Assembly (NCBI RefSeq): GCF_016887565.1
Contig: NZ_CP069396.1
Coordinates: forward strand, 6,492,001-6,556,000
Origin: Archangium violaceum
GTDB taxonomy: Bacteria > Myxococcota > Myxococcia > Myxococcales > Myxococcaceae
DNA: 64,000 nt
Direction of reading: 5' to 3'
The first letter of the stretch is position 1; each line of letters begins with the position of its first letter. Position numbers and translations under genes: made by a program. Below, one piece after another: positions 1 to 7,777 of this stretch. Below the pieces are notes generated by a model. That model made no database searches. It was not told the DNA's origin and saw only the letters and a list, made by a program, of their open reading frames with translations.

Positions 1-444
<444 letters not shown>

Positions 445-544
445 GGGAAGGACAGAGATAACACGCGCTCCCCACGCGGCACCATCCGCACGGGTCGTCC
501 TTCTTGCGGGGGGACGAGCCAACGTGGCACGCTCGCGGGTCCGC

Positions 545-853
545 ATGCGATCGTCCGCCAGACGCCCCCCGTCCGACGCCGAGCTCCACGCGCGGCTGTC
601 CGCCCGGATCGAGGCCTTGGAGGACCGTGTCCGCCGGCTCGAGGCCCTGGTGCGTGGCGCCGCCGCGTCCGGACGTGCGCGTGCCTCGGGACAGGTGCGG
701 CGCAAGGCGGCCGCTCCCCGGGTCGCCGGCCGGGCCCGCCCCCGGTGCCCCGGGTGTACACTGGAGCTGCCCCCGGGCCGCCGGGGCGAGGCGTGCGTCT
801 GGTGCGGGTTCCAATTCGACGCCGTCCGGCCCCCCCGGAAGAGGAAGGGATGA
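545..853 (+). CDS. Small coiled-coil plus zinc-ribbon protein, function unknown
   Basis: A 102-residue protein that I do not recognise as a named family. Residues ~15-40 form a heptad-like Leu/Glu/Arg helix (RLSARIEALEDRVRRLEALV), followed by an Ala/Arg-rich linker. A C-terminal four-cysteine knuckle (CPGC, 12 residues, CVWC) should bind one zinc ion. Its TGA overlaps the ATG of the following pseudokinase gene (ATGA at 850-853), so the two are probably translationally coupled and may work together. An in-frame GTG at 524 is an alternative start. The Cys spacing and the coupled stop argue that this frame is real. The function (regulatory adaptor or oligomerisation module) is a guess from architecture only. 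Confidence 0.65.
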   Translation: MRSSARRPPSDAELHARLSARIEALEDRVRRLEALVRGAAASGRARASGQVRRKAAAPRVAGRARPRCPGCTLELPPGRRGEACVWCGFQFDAVRPPRKRKG

Positions 854-3087
854 GCAGCTCCTACCGGTTGACCGGCCGCATCGAGGCCGGAGAGCTCGCC
901 GAGCTGTACGAAGCCGTCCAGGAGCCGGGTGGCTTCAAGTTCGTCATCAAGCTCTTCCACCCCAAGACGTCCGATCCGCGCTACGCCACCGTGCTGGCCC
1001 AGACGTACAGCGTCCTCAACCCCCTGGGCTCCGAGGGCATCGTCCACGTCGTCGACCTGGGCTTCGTGAAGGATCGGCTCGCCGTGGTGCGCGAGGCGGT
1101 GGATGGCTACACCCTCGGCACCGCGCTGCAGCGGCTCAACACCAAGGAGGTCCTCCTCCCTCCGGCCATCGCGCTGCACCTCGTCATCCAGCTCCTCGAT
1201 GCCGTGGAGCGCGCCCACTCCGTTGGAGTCATCCACGGCGCCATCACCCCGGGCAACGTCCTGCTGTCGCGCGCCGGCCAGCCCCGGGTGGCCGACTTCG
1301 GGGCGCTCCGGGCGCTCCTGGAGGTGCCCCAGCTCAAGCGCGTCTTCGCCCACCGGGGCCGCGGCGCCTACCGCGCCCCCGAGGTGGGCCGGGGCGACCA
1401 CCCCGACGTGCTGGCCGACATCTATTCCATCGGCGCCATCGCCTACGAGCTGCTCACCCTGCGCGAGGCCGTCGTCCCGGATGGGGGCGTCAGCACCCGC
1501 CGCGCCGGTCTGCCCCCGCCCAGCCGCCTGGATCGCCGCATCCACGCCCGGTTGGATCCGATCATCCTGCGCGCGCTGGAGGGCATGTCCTCGCGGCGGT
1601 TCCGCTCGTGCGGCGAGTTCGCCAACGCGCTGCGCAACCACCTCGCCACCAACGGGGGCGTGCCCGGCCCCGAGGAGCTGCGCCGCTTCGTCTCCGAGCT
1701 CCTCCCCAACGAGGTGTCCGTCGGGGCGCTCGGCCCGGTGCCGTTCTCCGAGCGCTTCACGCTGACGCCCATCTCCGGTGTGTCGCTGGCGCAGGTGAAC
1801 GCGGACGCGCTGGAGAAGTCCGTGATGGTGCGGCCCTCCTTCAGCCCGGCCCTCAGCGACGCCGACACCATGGAGGCCCCGCCCGCCTTCGAGGACTACC
1901 GGCCCGAGCCCACCGTGGCGCCGGGGCCCGTGATGGATCGCAGCGTCCTCGACTCCACCCACATCTTCGGGCTGTCGAAGGAGGGCTCCGCCGAGGTCAC
2001 CCACTTCCCGCCGAAGCCCGAGGCGACCCGTGTCTCGGCCAAGGACAAGGAGGCCCCCCGTGTCCCGGTGACGGAGCTCGAGGCGACCCCTGTCTCGGCC
2101 AAGGACAAGGAGACCCCCGAGGCCACCCGAGTGGGACCGAAGGAGGGGAGCGAGGCGGGGCGTCAGGGTCCGCCAGGAGACGACGAGCAGACGTGGGTGG
2201 CTCCGCCGGGAGCGGCACCGCCCAAGCCGCGCCGGGGGCCCGTGCTGCCCCAGGGGGCCGCGAAGGAGGGGACACGGATCGGCAAGAACCCCCGCCTGCG
2301 CGTGGTGGAGGATCTCACCCGCCCCGAGCCCAAGCCCGAGGAGGGCGACGCGGAGGATCGGATCGACACCGCGAAGATGGAGCCCGAGCACACGGTGAGC
2401 CGATCGCGCGTGTCCGAGGGCACGGTGACGCGGGCTCGCATCCCTCCGTCCATGGTCCGGGGCCAGACCGAGAAGGCGCCGGCCGAGCCGGATCGCTCGT
2501 ACATCCCCATGCCCCCGCCCACGTCGCCGGAGGTGAAGGCGGCGGTGGCCTCGCAGCGCCTGTTCACCGAGGAGCGCAACCTCCTGGCGGACGCGCGGCG
2601 CCGGCGCCAGATGCTGGCCTTGGCGGGAGTCATCGCGCTGGTGGCGACGGTGTGTTTCGCCATCGGCGTGTGGCGGTTCACGCAGCGGCCACAGCTCGAC
2701 ACGGACCCCAAGGTCTCCGCCGTCAGCGGTGCCGTGGAGCAGTACCTTCAGCAGGAGCCCTCGCCGCCTCCCGCGCCCGCGAGGCCCCGGAATGCCTCGT
2801 CGCCGGATCCCGTGGTGGTCTCCGAGTCCGGTGCGTCCGAGGACTCCCAGAAGAGTGGCATCGCGTACCTGACGATCTCCGCCAACCTCCCGGCACGCGC
2901 CTACATCGATGGCGTCCGCGTGAAGCGCAACCTGCCCCTGGCGCGCTATCCGGTGAGGTCGGGCACCCGGGAGATCATCGTGGAGACGACCGGCACACCG
3001 CGGCAGCGCGAGAAGTTCCAGGTGCGCCTGGACCGCGGCGAGCACAAGAAGTTGGAGCAGCTCTTCCAGCACACCCCCAGCCCCTGA
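850..3087 (+). CDS. Membrane-anchored Ser/Thr protein kinase homologue lacking the catalytic Asp (pseudokinase)
   Basis: 745 residues. Residues ~5-270 form a Hanks-type kinase fold with the VAIK-type lysine (K34) and an intact DFG (149-151). The catalytic HRDxxxxN loop, however, reads HGAITPGN at 129-136, so the proton-acceptor Asp is replaced by Ala. The glycine-rich loop (GRIEAGELAELYEA) is also poor. A long acidic, Pro-rich linker (~300-580) contains a 60-bp-period repeat. It is followed by one transmembrane helix (~588-608) and a PEGA-like C-terminal domain starting near AYLTISANLPARAYIDG. The topology is cytosolic kinase domain, membrane, periplasmic sensor or peptidoglycan-contact domain. 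Start chosen: ATG 850, overlapping the zinc-ribbon stop. A response regulator follows 4 bp downstream. It may be a scaffold rather than an enzyme. Confidence 0.85.
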   Translation: MSSSYRLTGRIEAGELAELYEAVQEPGGFKFVIKLFHPKTSDPRYATVLAQTYSVLNPLGSEGIVHVVDLGFVKDRLAVVREAVDGYTLGTALQRLNTKEVLLPPAIALHLVIQLLDAVERAHSVGVIHGAITPGNVLLSRAGQPRVADFGALRALLEVPQLKRVFAHRGRGAYRAPEVGRGDHPDVLADIYSIGAIAYELLTLREAVVPDGGVSTRRAGLPPPSRLDRRIHARLDPIILRALEGMSSRRFRSCGEFANALRNHLATNGGVPGPEELRRFVSELLPNEVSVGALGPVPFSERFTLTPISGVSLAQVNADALEKSVMVRPSFSPALSDADTMEAPPAFEDYRPEPTVAPGPVMDRSVLDSTHIFGLSKEGSAEVTHFPPKPEATRVSAKDKEAPRVPVTELEATPVSAKDKETPEATRVGPKEGSEAGRQGPPGDDEQTWVAPPGAAPPKPRRGPVLPQGAAKEGTRIGKNPRLRVVEDLTRPEPKPEEGDAEDRIDTAKMEPEHTVSRSRVSEGTVTRARIPPSMVRGQTEKAPAEPDRSYIPMPPPTSPEVKAAVASQRLFTEERNLLADARRRRQMLALAGVIALVATVCFAIGVWRFTQRPQLDTDPKVSAVSGAVEQYLQQEPSPPPAPARPRNASSPDPVVVSESGASEDSQKSGIAYLTISANLPARAYIDGVRVKRNLPLARYPVRSGTREIIVETTGTPRQREKFQVRLDRGEHKKLEQLFQHTPSP
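2020..2112 (+). repeat. Two 33-bp direct repeats, 60-bp period, inside the pseudokinase linker
   Basis: The stretch 2020-2052 is repeated at 2080-2112 with one mismatch. Each copy encodes EATRVSAKDKE or EATPVSAKDKE. The in-frame period of 20 codons suggests a recent tandem duplication in the disordered linker between the kinase-like and transmembrane domains. Confidence 0.8.
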
Positions 3088-3091
3088 CTCC

Positions 3092-3751
3092 ATGGAACGG
3101 ACCCGCATCTTCGTCGTCGAGGATCAGCCGACCCTGCTGCGCAACCTCCTCAAGGTGCTCGGGACGTTCCCCGAGCTCGAGGTGGTGGGCAGCTCGCAGG
3201 ACGGCGAGCAGGCCGTGGAGGACGTGGTCCAGGCCCGGCCGCAGCTGGTGCTGTTGGACCTGGAGCTGCCGGGCCTCAACGGCATCGAGGTGACGCGGCG
3301 GGTGAAGCGCCGGGCCCCCGAGGTGGAGGTGCTCATCCTCACGTCCTTCGAGGACGAGCAGAAGGTGTACGAGGCGATCCAAGCGGGGGCCTCGGGCTAC
3401 CTGGTGAAGAGGGTGGGGCCGGAGAAGATCCGCTCGGGCATCCGCGAGGTGATGGAGGGCGGCACGGTGCTCGAGCCCCTCATCGCGCGGCGCTTCTGGA
3501 ACTACTTCCAGTCCATCCAGGCGAAGCCGCCCGAGCCGGCGAAGCAGAACCCGTGGGGCCTGACGCCCACCGAGTTCGACGTGCTGCGCTACGTGGCCAA
3601 GGGCCTGTCCAACGCCGAGGTGGGGCGGGTGATGACGCTGGAGCGGCGCACGGTGCGCACGCACCTGACGCACATCTACCGGAAGATGGGCGTCAACTCG
3701 CACGTGGACGCGGTGGTGATGGCCCTGCGCGCGGGGTTCGTGGAGCTTTGA
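3092..3751 (+). CDS. Response regulator, NarL/FixJ type (REC plus LuxR/GerE HTH)
   Basis: 219 residues. The N-terminal receiver domain (~1-122) has the acidic pocket E10-D11, the phosphoacceptor D56 (LLDLELPG), the T/S switch (ILTS) and the conserved Lys (YLVKR). The C-terminal helix-turn-helix (~150-219: LTPTEFDVLRYVAKGLSNAEVG) is of the LuxR/GerE type and binds DNA as a dimer after phosphorylation. The gene begins 4 bp after the pseudokinase stop, so both are probably in one transcript. No histidine kinase is adjacent, which makes the upstream pseudokinase a candidate partner or modulator (inference). Length and motifs are normal for the family. Confidence 0.93.
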   Translation: MERTRIFVVEDQPTLLRNLLKVLGTFPELEVVGSSQDGEQAVEDVVQARPQLVLLDLELPGLNGIEVTRRVKRRAPEVEVLILTSFEDEQKVYEAIQAGASGYLVKRVGPEKIRSGIREVMEGGTVLEPLIARRFWNYFQSIQAKPPEPAKQNPWGLTPTEFDVLRYVAKGLSNAEVGRVMTLERRTVRTHLTHIYRKMGVNSHVDAVVMALRAGFVEL

Positions 3752-3865
3752 GCCCCCGACCTTTCGAGCAGGCCAGGGTGTTGCTGGTGGTGAAACCCGA
3801 GTAGGCGCGCATGGACCGGGGGGCGTTGTTTCCCGTGCCGTGAGGCGTGCTTCACTGGCGCCATC

Positions 3866-5248
3866 ATGACAGCCGCCCCCGCGCTTCCTCCCACCGCTCC
3901 TCCCACCACCGGCGAGTACGCTCCCTCTCGCCTCGAGCTGATCAAGACAGCTCGGAGCCGCGGCCGTCTCGGGATGATGATGGACGTCTGGCACAACCAC
4001 GGTGACCTGACGCGCCTGCGGATCGGCCAGCGCCCGTTCTTCCTGGTGGTCCACCCCTCGCACGTGCGCCACATCTCCGTCACCCACCGCCAGAACTACG
4101 ACAAGCTCCAGAGCTACGAGAACGTCCGCCAGCTGTTGCTCGGCGATGGAGTGCTCTCCGCCACCGGCGAGGACTGGCGCCAGCAGCGCAAGCTCATGGC
4201 TCCGTTCTTCACCCCTCGCAACGTGGAGAAGTTCCTCCCCATCTTCATCGCCGACACCCAGCACTTCATCGAGCGCTGGCGCTCGCGCCAGGGCTCCGGC
4301 CAGCCCGTCGAGATGCTCACCGAGATGATGCTCATCACCGCCCGCGTCATCCTGCACTCCGTCTTCAGCACGGACTCGGACGAGACCCTGCTGCGCTTCA
4401 AGGGCGCGGTGGAGACGATGATCGGCTTCGTGTCGGCTCGGAGCAACCAGCCGTTCCAGATGCCGCTGTGGCTGCCCACTCCCGGCAACCTGCGCTTCAG
4501 GCGGGCCCAGCGGCTCGTGAACGCCTATATCCGCCAGCTCCTCGCGCAGCGCCGCGCCATCCCCGAGGCCCAGTGGCCCGAGGATCTCCTCACGAAGTTG
4601 ATGACCACGCGCGACGAGGAGACGGGCGCCACCATGGCGGACCAGCTCCTGCTCGACAACGGCATCACCCTGTTCTTCGCCGGGCACGAGACCACGGCCC
4701 GCACGCTGTCGTTCCTCTGGTACGCGCTCTCCCAGAACCCCGAGGTGGAGGCGCGCCTGCACGCCGAGCTGGACTCGGTGCTGGGGGACGCGCCGCCGAC
4801 GATCGACGACCTGAAGAAGCTCCCGTACACCCTCCGGGTCGTGAAGGAGGTGCTCCGGCTCTATCCGGCCGCGCCGTTCTACGCGCGCGATGCCATCGCC
4901 GAGGACTCGCTCGACGGGGTGACGATCCCCGCCGGTTCACGGATGCTGCTCTTCTCGTACGCCACCCACCGCCACCCGGACTTCTGGGAGGACCCGGAGC
5001 GGTTCGAGCCCGATCGCTGGTCGCCCGAGCGCGAGGCGGCACGTGACTCGCACGCCTACCACCCGTTCGCGGCCGGCCAGCGCATCTGCCTGGGCAACAA
5101 CTTCTCCCTGTTCGAGACGCACCTGATCACCGCCATGCTGGCGCGCCGGTTCAAGGTGCGTCTGGAGCCCGGTCACACGCCGCACATCGACACGGCCGGC
5201 ACGCTCGGCGTGCGCAACGGCCTGTGGATGCGCATCGAGGCGCGTTAG
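3866..5248 (+). CDS. Cytochrome P450
   Basis: 460 residues, with all P450 landmarks: I-helix oxygen-activation motif AGHET (272-276), K-helix ExxR (E328-R331), the PERF-like segment DPERFEPDRW, and the heme loop FAAGQRICLG with the axial thiolate C408. The length and sequence style (KLMAPFFTP, FYARDAIAEDSLDGV) match the longer class II-like bacterial or fatty-acid-hydroxylase-like P450s rather than the ~400-residue class at 15205. No ferredoxin or reductase gene is adjacent, so electrons must come from elsewhere. Start ATG 3866 follows a short 114-bp gap. The TAG stop (5246-5248) lies on the first bases of a MITE-like element, so the natural C-terminus may have been altered by a few residues. 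The substrate cannot be predicted. Confidence 0.93.
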   Translation: MTAAPALPPTAPPTTGEYAPSRLELIKTARSRGRLGMMMDVWHNHGDLTRLRIGQRPFFLVVHPSHVRHISVTHRQNYDKLQSYENVRQLLLGDGVLSATGEDWRQQRKLMAPFFTPRNVEKFLPIFIADTQHFIERWRSRQGSGQPVEMLTEMMLITARVILHSVFSTDSDETLLRFKGAVETMIGFVSARSNQPFQMPLWLPTPGNLRFRRAQRLVNAYIRQLLAQRRAIPEAQWPEDLLTKLMTTRDEETGATMADQLLLDNGITLFFAGHETTARTLSFLWYALSQNPEVEARLHAELDSVLGDAPPTIDDLKKLPYTLRVVKEVLRLYPAAPFYARDAIAEDSLDGVTIPAGSRMLLFSYATHRHPDFWEDPERFEPDRWSPEREAARDSHAYHPFAAGQRICLGNNFSLFETHLITAMLARRFKVRLEPGHTPHIDTAGTLGVRNGLWMRIEAR

Positions 5249-5438
5249 TGGGGTGTCCACGAAGTTCGTGGACAGAGTCGTGTTGCGCATGCTCCCTCTC
5301 CCTTTGGGAGAGGGCGGGGGTGAGGGTCGTCGCCTTCGTGTTCCGGGGGAAGACCCTCACCCTAGCCCTCTCCCAGAGGGAGAGGGGACATCCACGGACC
5401 CTCGGACCCTGTCCAAGGACTTCGTGGACACTCCACTC
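5246..5438. mobile_element. MITE-like element with TA-ended inverted repeats, about 193 bp
   Basis: The left end (5246-5273) starts TAGTGGGGTGTCC. The right end (5411-5438), read on the other strand, starts with nearly the same bases (AGTGGAGTGTCC), and about 24 of 28 positions match. The left arm contains a perfect 19-bp palindrome, GTCCACGAAGTTCGTGGAC (5255-5273). The outer bases match those of the second element at 20088-20363. There is no coding capacity. The ends resemble TA-targeting (IS630/Tc1-like) elements, which is an inference. The element lies between convergent genes, and its first bases form the P450 stop codon. Confidence 0.6.
5285..5392. repeat. Nested REP-like palindrome, copy 1
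   Basis: Two identical hairpins (CCCTCTCCC, 3-nt loop, GGGAGAGGG) lie at 5294-5314 and 5366-5386. Inside them are inverted GGTGAGGGT / ACCCTCACC arms, so the whole stretch can fold into a large cruciform. A second copy of the core is at 28130-28262. Both copies sit between convergent genes, where a bidirectional terminator role is plausible. Confidence 0.8.
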
Positions 5439-5452
5439 GAGGGGAAGGGGAA

Positions 5453-6112
5453 CTACGGCCGCACCAGCCGCAGGTGCGACTTGCGGCCGCGGCCACTCGG
5501 GGGCAGGGGGGGCATTCCCTGACCGTCATCCAGTGGGAGATCCCTCAGCTCCTCGCCCTGGTTGTTCTCCGGCGCGAGCGGATCCGCCGGCCCTCGCAGG
5601 CCCGAGCGGAGAATCACCAGGAAGAGCACCGTCAGCAGCAGGGAGATGGCGATGAGCGTCAGGCTGGCGTTGAGGTACAGCGTGTCGCGCGCTCCGGGAT
5701 CCGGGAAGAAGAGGATGGTGACGAGCAGCATCCACCACACCCCGAGCAGCGTGAGGCCCACGCTCCCGACCCACAGCTTCACCCGCGAGCCCAGGGAACG
5801 CCGCACCGGGAAGCCCACGACCTTTCTTGCAACGGGATACGACCCGGAGGGGTGGTTCTCCTTCTCCCTCGACGCGACCCGGGCCAGCGCGAGCTCGGGA
5901 ACCGCGTCCCTCCACTCGCGAGGCCTGCTGGACGACGGCACCCACGCGAATCCGCGCTCCCGGCGCACCCAGACGAGGGCCAGCGCCATCAGGGCGACGA
6001 GGGTGAACGTGGCGGGGCTCATCCGGAGGGACTCGATGGCGCCGCGCAGGAGCACGGCACCGGCGAGGCCCGAGAGCAGCAACCGGAGGCGAGGGGGAAT
6101 GAACACCGGCAT
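5453..6112 (-). CDS. Integral membrane protein, function unknown
   Basis: 219 residues, not recognised. Four hydrophobic segments are visible: two close together near the N-terminus (RLLLSGLAGAVLLRG and FTLVALMALALVWV) and two in the second half (LWVGSVGLTLLGVWWMLLV and LTLIAISLLLTVLFLVI). A ~65-residue hydrophilic loop separates the pairs, and a basic, Pro/Gly-rich tail ends LRLVRP. ATG 6112 is preferred because the protein then opens with MPVFIPPRLRLLLSG. An upstream ATG at 6226 adds 38 residues without protein-like character. The gene converges on the P450 across the repeat element at 5246-5438. No neighbour suggests a pathway. Confidence 0.7.
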   Translation of the reverse strand: MPVFIPPRLRLLLSGLAGAVLLRGAIESLRMSPATFTLVALMALALVWVRRERGFAWVPSSSRPREWRDAVPELALARVASREKENHPSGSYPVARKVVGFPVRRSLGSRVKLWVGSVGLTLLGVWWMLLVTILFFPDPGARDTLYLNASLTLIAISLLLTVLFLVILRSGLRGPADPLAPENNQGEELRDLPLDDGQGMPPLPPSGRGRKSHLRLVRP

Positions 6113-6265
6113 GGAGCGAACGGTAGCAGAGATGGGAGGCCTCTCCAGTTTGCCATCGGTCCGGGTCGATTGCACTCCTCGCGTAACCCCTTCCACTGTC
6201 CACCCCCCGACTCCGGTCTCCTCCACCAGGGAACTCAGGCCGTGCTTGACAGCCGGCCGGGCTCC

Positions 6266-7516
6266 TCAGGTGGTGGGGTCGACGATCGGCTCCGGCATCA
6301 CCCACAGCCCCGCGGGGTTTCCATAGGCCTGATCGAAGGCGTAGAGGATGCCCGTCCAGCGATCCCAGAAGGTGGCCCAGTTGTACTCGGTGGGAGGGGA
6401 GGTGAAGGGGTTGCCGTCCGGATCCGGCCGGCTGTAGGCATAGTCGGCGTACGTCCACTCCACGGTGCCGAAGTACGTCTTGAGCAGCGGGGTGATGGCC
6501 TCCAGCAGCGCGGAGCGGGACACCTCGTCCGGGCGCTGCACGGCCGGCGCGAAGACGGGCTGCGCCATGTCGTGCTGCTCGCGCCAGGCCACGTAGTTGT
6601 TGCCCATGGCGATGAGCGCGTCGCGCGCGGTCGGCGTGGGCGCCAGGCGGGCCTTCTCGTAGAGCGCGAAGGCGGCCACCAGCAGGCTCTTCCAGTGCAT
6701 GCCCGGGAAGATGCTCTCGAACTGGTAGGGCCGGGGTGTGTCGTTGGCGTGGGCGAGCGCGTACTCATAGGCGGCCCGAGCCTCCTGCGGCACGGCCTCC
6801 GGGAGGGAGAACTCCGTCAGCACGCGCTCGGGCGTCACCTCGCCGGTGGCGGTCCGGCGCCAGTCGAGGAACAGGCGCCCCGAGCCACCGATGTCCGTGA
6901 AGATGGCGACGTTGCCCTCGTGCAGGGTGCGCTCCAGGGTGATGACGAGGGACTCCGCCTTGTCGAGCGGAAGGAAGCCCGGCGCGCTCCAGTAGAGCGA
7001 GGCGAAGCGCAGGGTGGTGGCGGTGAGGGTGCGCGGGTCGGCCAGCGCCTCCCAGTTCATGGCCGTGGTGAGCGAGGCGATCGACGTGGCCGCGTCGAGG
7101 GGAATGCCGTGCAGGACGAGCTGCAGGGAGAGGCTCTCGACGGTGAGCCGCAGCTCGCCGGTGAGGCCCAGCCGGTCGAGGGCGTTGCCCACGGTGAGCA
7201 CCGGCTGTCCCCGAGCCGCGGCGATCGCCTGCCGCGCGAGGGCCGTGCCGAGCATGCCCTGGCCACCGGTCTGGGAGGCATGGGGCGCGAAGGTGAACCA
7301 GTTGGGGCGCACGGTGCTGCTGCCTCCGGGCTGGAGGCTCGGATCGAGCAGGGCGCCCAGCTCGTAGGCGATCTCGATGTAGCCCAGGGTGATGCGGCGG
7401 TTGTCCTGCAGCGGCGTGGGCTCCTCCGCGGCGTGGGCGCGGGACGCCAGCCCCAGGACGGCCAGCAGCAGCGCGGCGGTGGCGAGGGGGCGGAACGACG
7501 GCTCTTGAATCTCCAC
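6266..7516 (-). CDS. Secreted protein, function unknown
   Basis: 416 residues. A GTG start at 7516 is fixed by a clear AGGAG ten bases upstream. The N-terminus is a signal peptide (FRPLATAALLLAVLGLASRAHA, cleavage expected after AHA near residue 29). The mature part is rich in Trp, Tyr and Pro, with no Cys cluster or catalytic motif that I recognise. The C-terminal half (YGNPAGLWVMPEPI at the end) looks like a folded domain, not a repeat protein. It is transcribed divergently from the trehalase gene across a 261-bp AT-richer gap, so the two may share control. I cannot assign a function. Confidence 0.75.
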   Translation of the reverse strand: MEIQEPSFRPLATAALLLAVLGLASRAHAAEEPTPLQDNRRITLGYIEIAYELGALLDPSLQPGGSSTVRPNWFTFAPHASQTGGQGMLGTALARQAIAAARGQPVLTVGNALDRLGLTGELRLTVESLSLQLVLHGIPLDAATSIASLTTAMNWEALADPRTLTATTLRFASLYWSAPGFLPLDKAESLVITLERTLHEGNVAIFTDIGGSGRLFLDWRRTATGEVTPERVLTEFSLPEAVPQEARAAYEYALAHANDTPRPYQFESIFPGMHWKSLLVAAFALYEKARLAPTPTARDALIAMGNNYVAWREQHDMAQPVFAPAVQRPDEVSRSALLEAITPLLKTYFGTVEWTYADYAYSRPDPDGNPFTSPPTEYNWATFWDRWTGILYAFDQAYGNPAGLWVMPEPIVDPTT

Positions 7517-7620
7517 GAGGTGTCTTCTCCTGCGGTAGGGGGAACGGGGTGGAGCGGCGCGCACCGTAGTCACCTCGCGCGGCGTTCCAAACGGTTTCCC
7601 GGCGGATGATCGCAGGATGC

Positions 7621-7654
7621 TTTGAAGACAAACCAAATGTTTTGAAGCCAAATC
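7621..7654. promoter_or_regulatory. Direct repeat pair between the divergent secreted-protein and trehalase genes
   Basis: TTTGAAGACAAAC at 7621 and TTTGAAGCCAAATC at 7641 are spaced exactly 20 bp apart, about two helical turns, in a short AT-rich island within GC-rich DNA. That is the usual look of a tandem operator for a dimeric regulator. No regulator gene is adjacent, and the role is inferred from geometry and position only. Confidence 0.4.
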
Positions 7655-7777
7655 ATTTTCGTGGAGCGCGACGCGGACCGTGTGCCAGCAGCTGAGCGGG
7701 CGAGCCGCGTGAATGTGGATGGGCCGCGCGGCGGACTCGTGTACCTTGATCGCGCGCTTCCACGCAGAAGGTCGAAC

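Noticed and set aside
2020-2112. Two repeats as a CRISPR fragment
   Set aside because: Only two units, in frame and inside a protein linker; no spacers or cas genes occur in the window.
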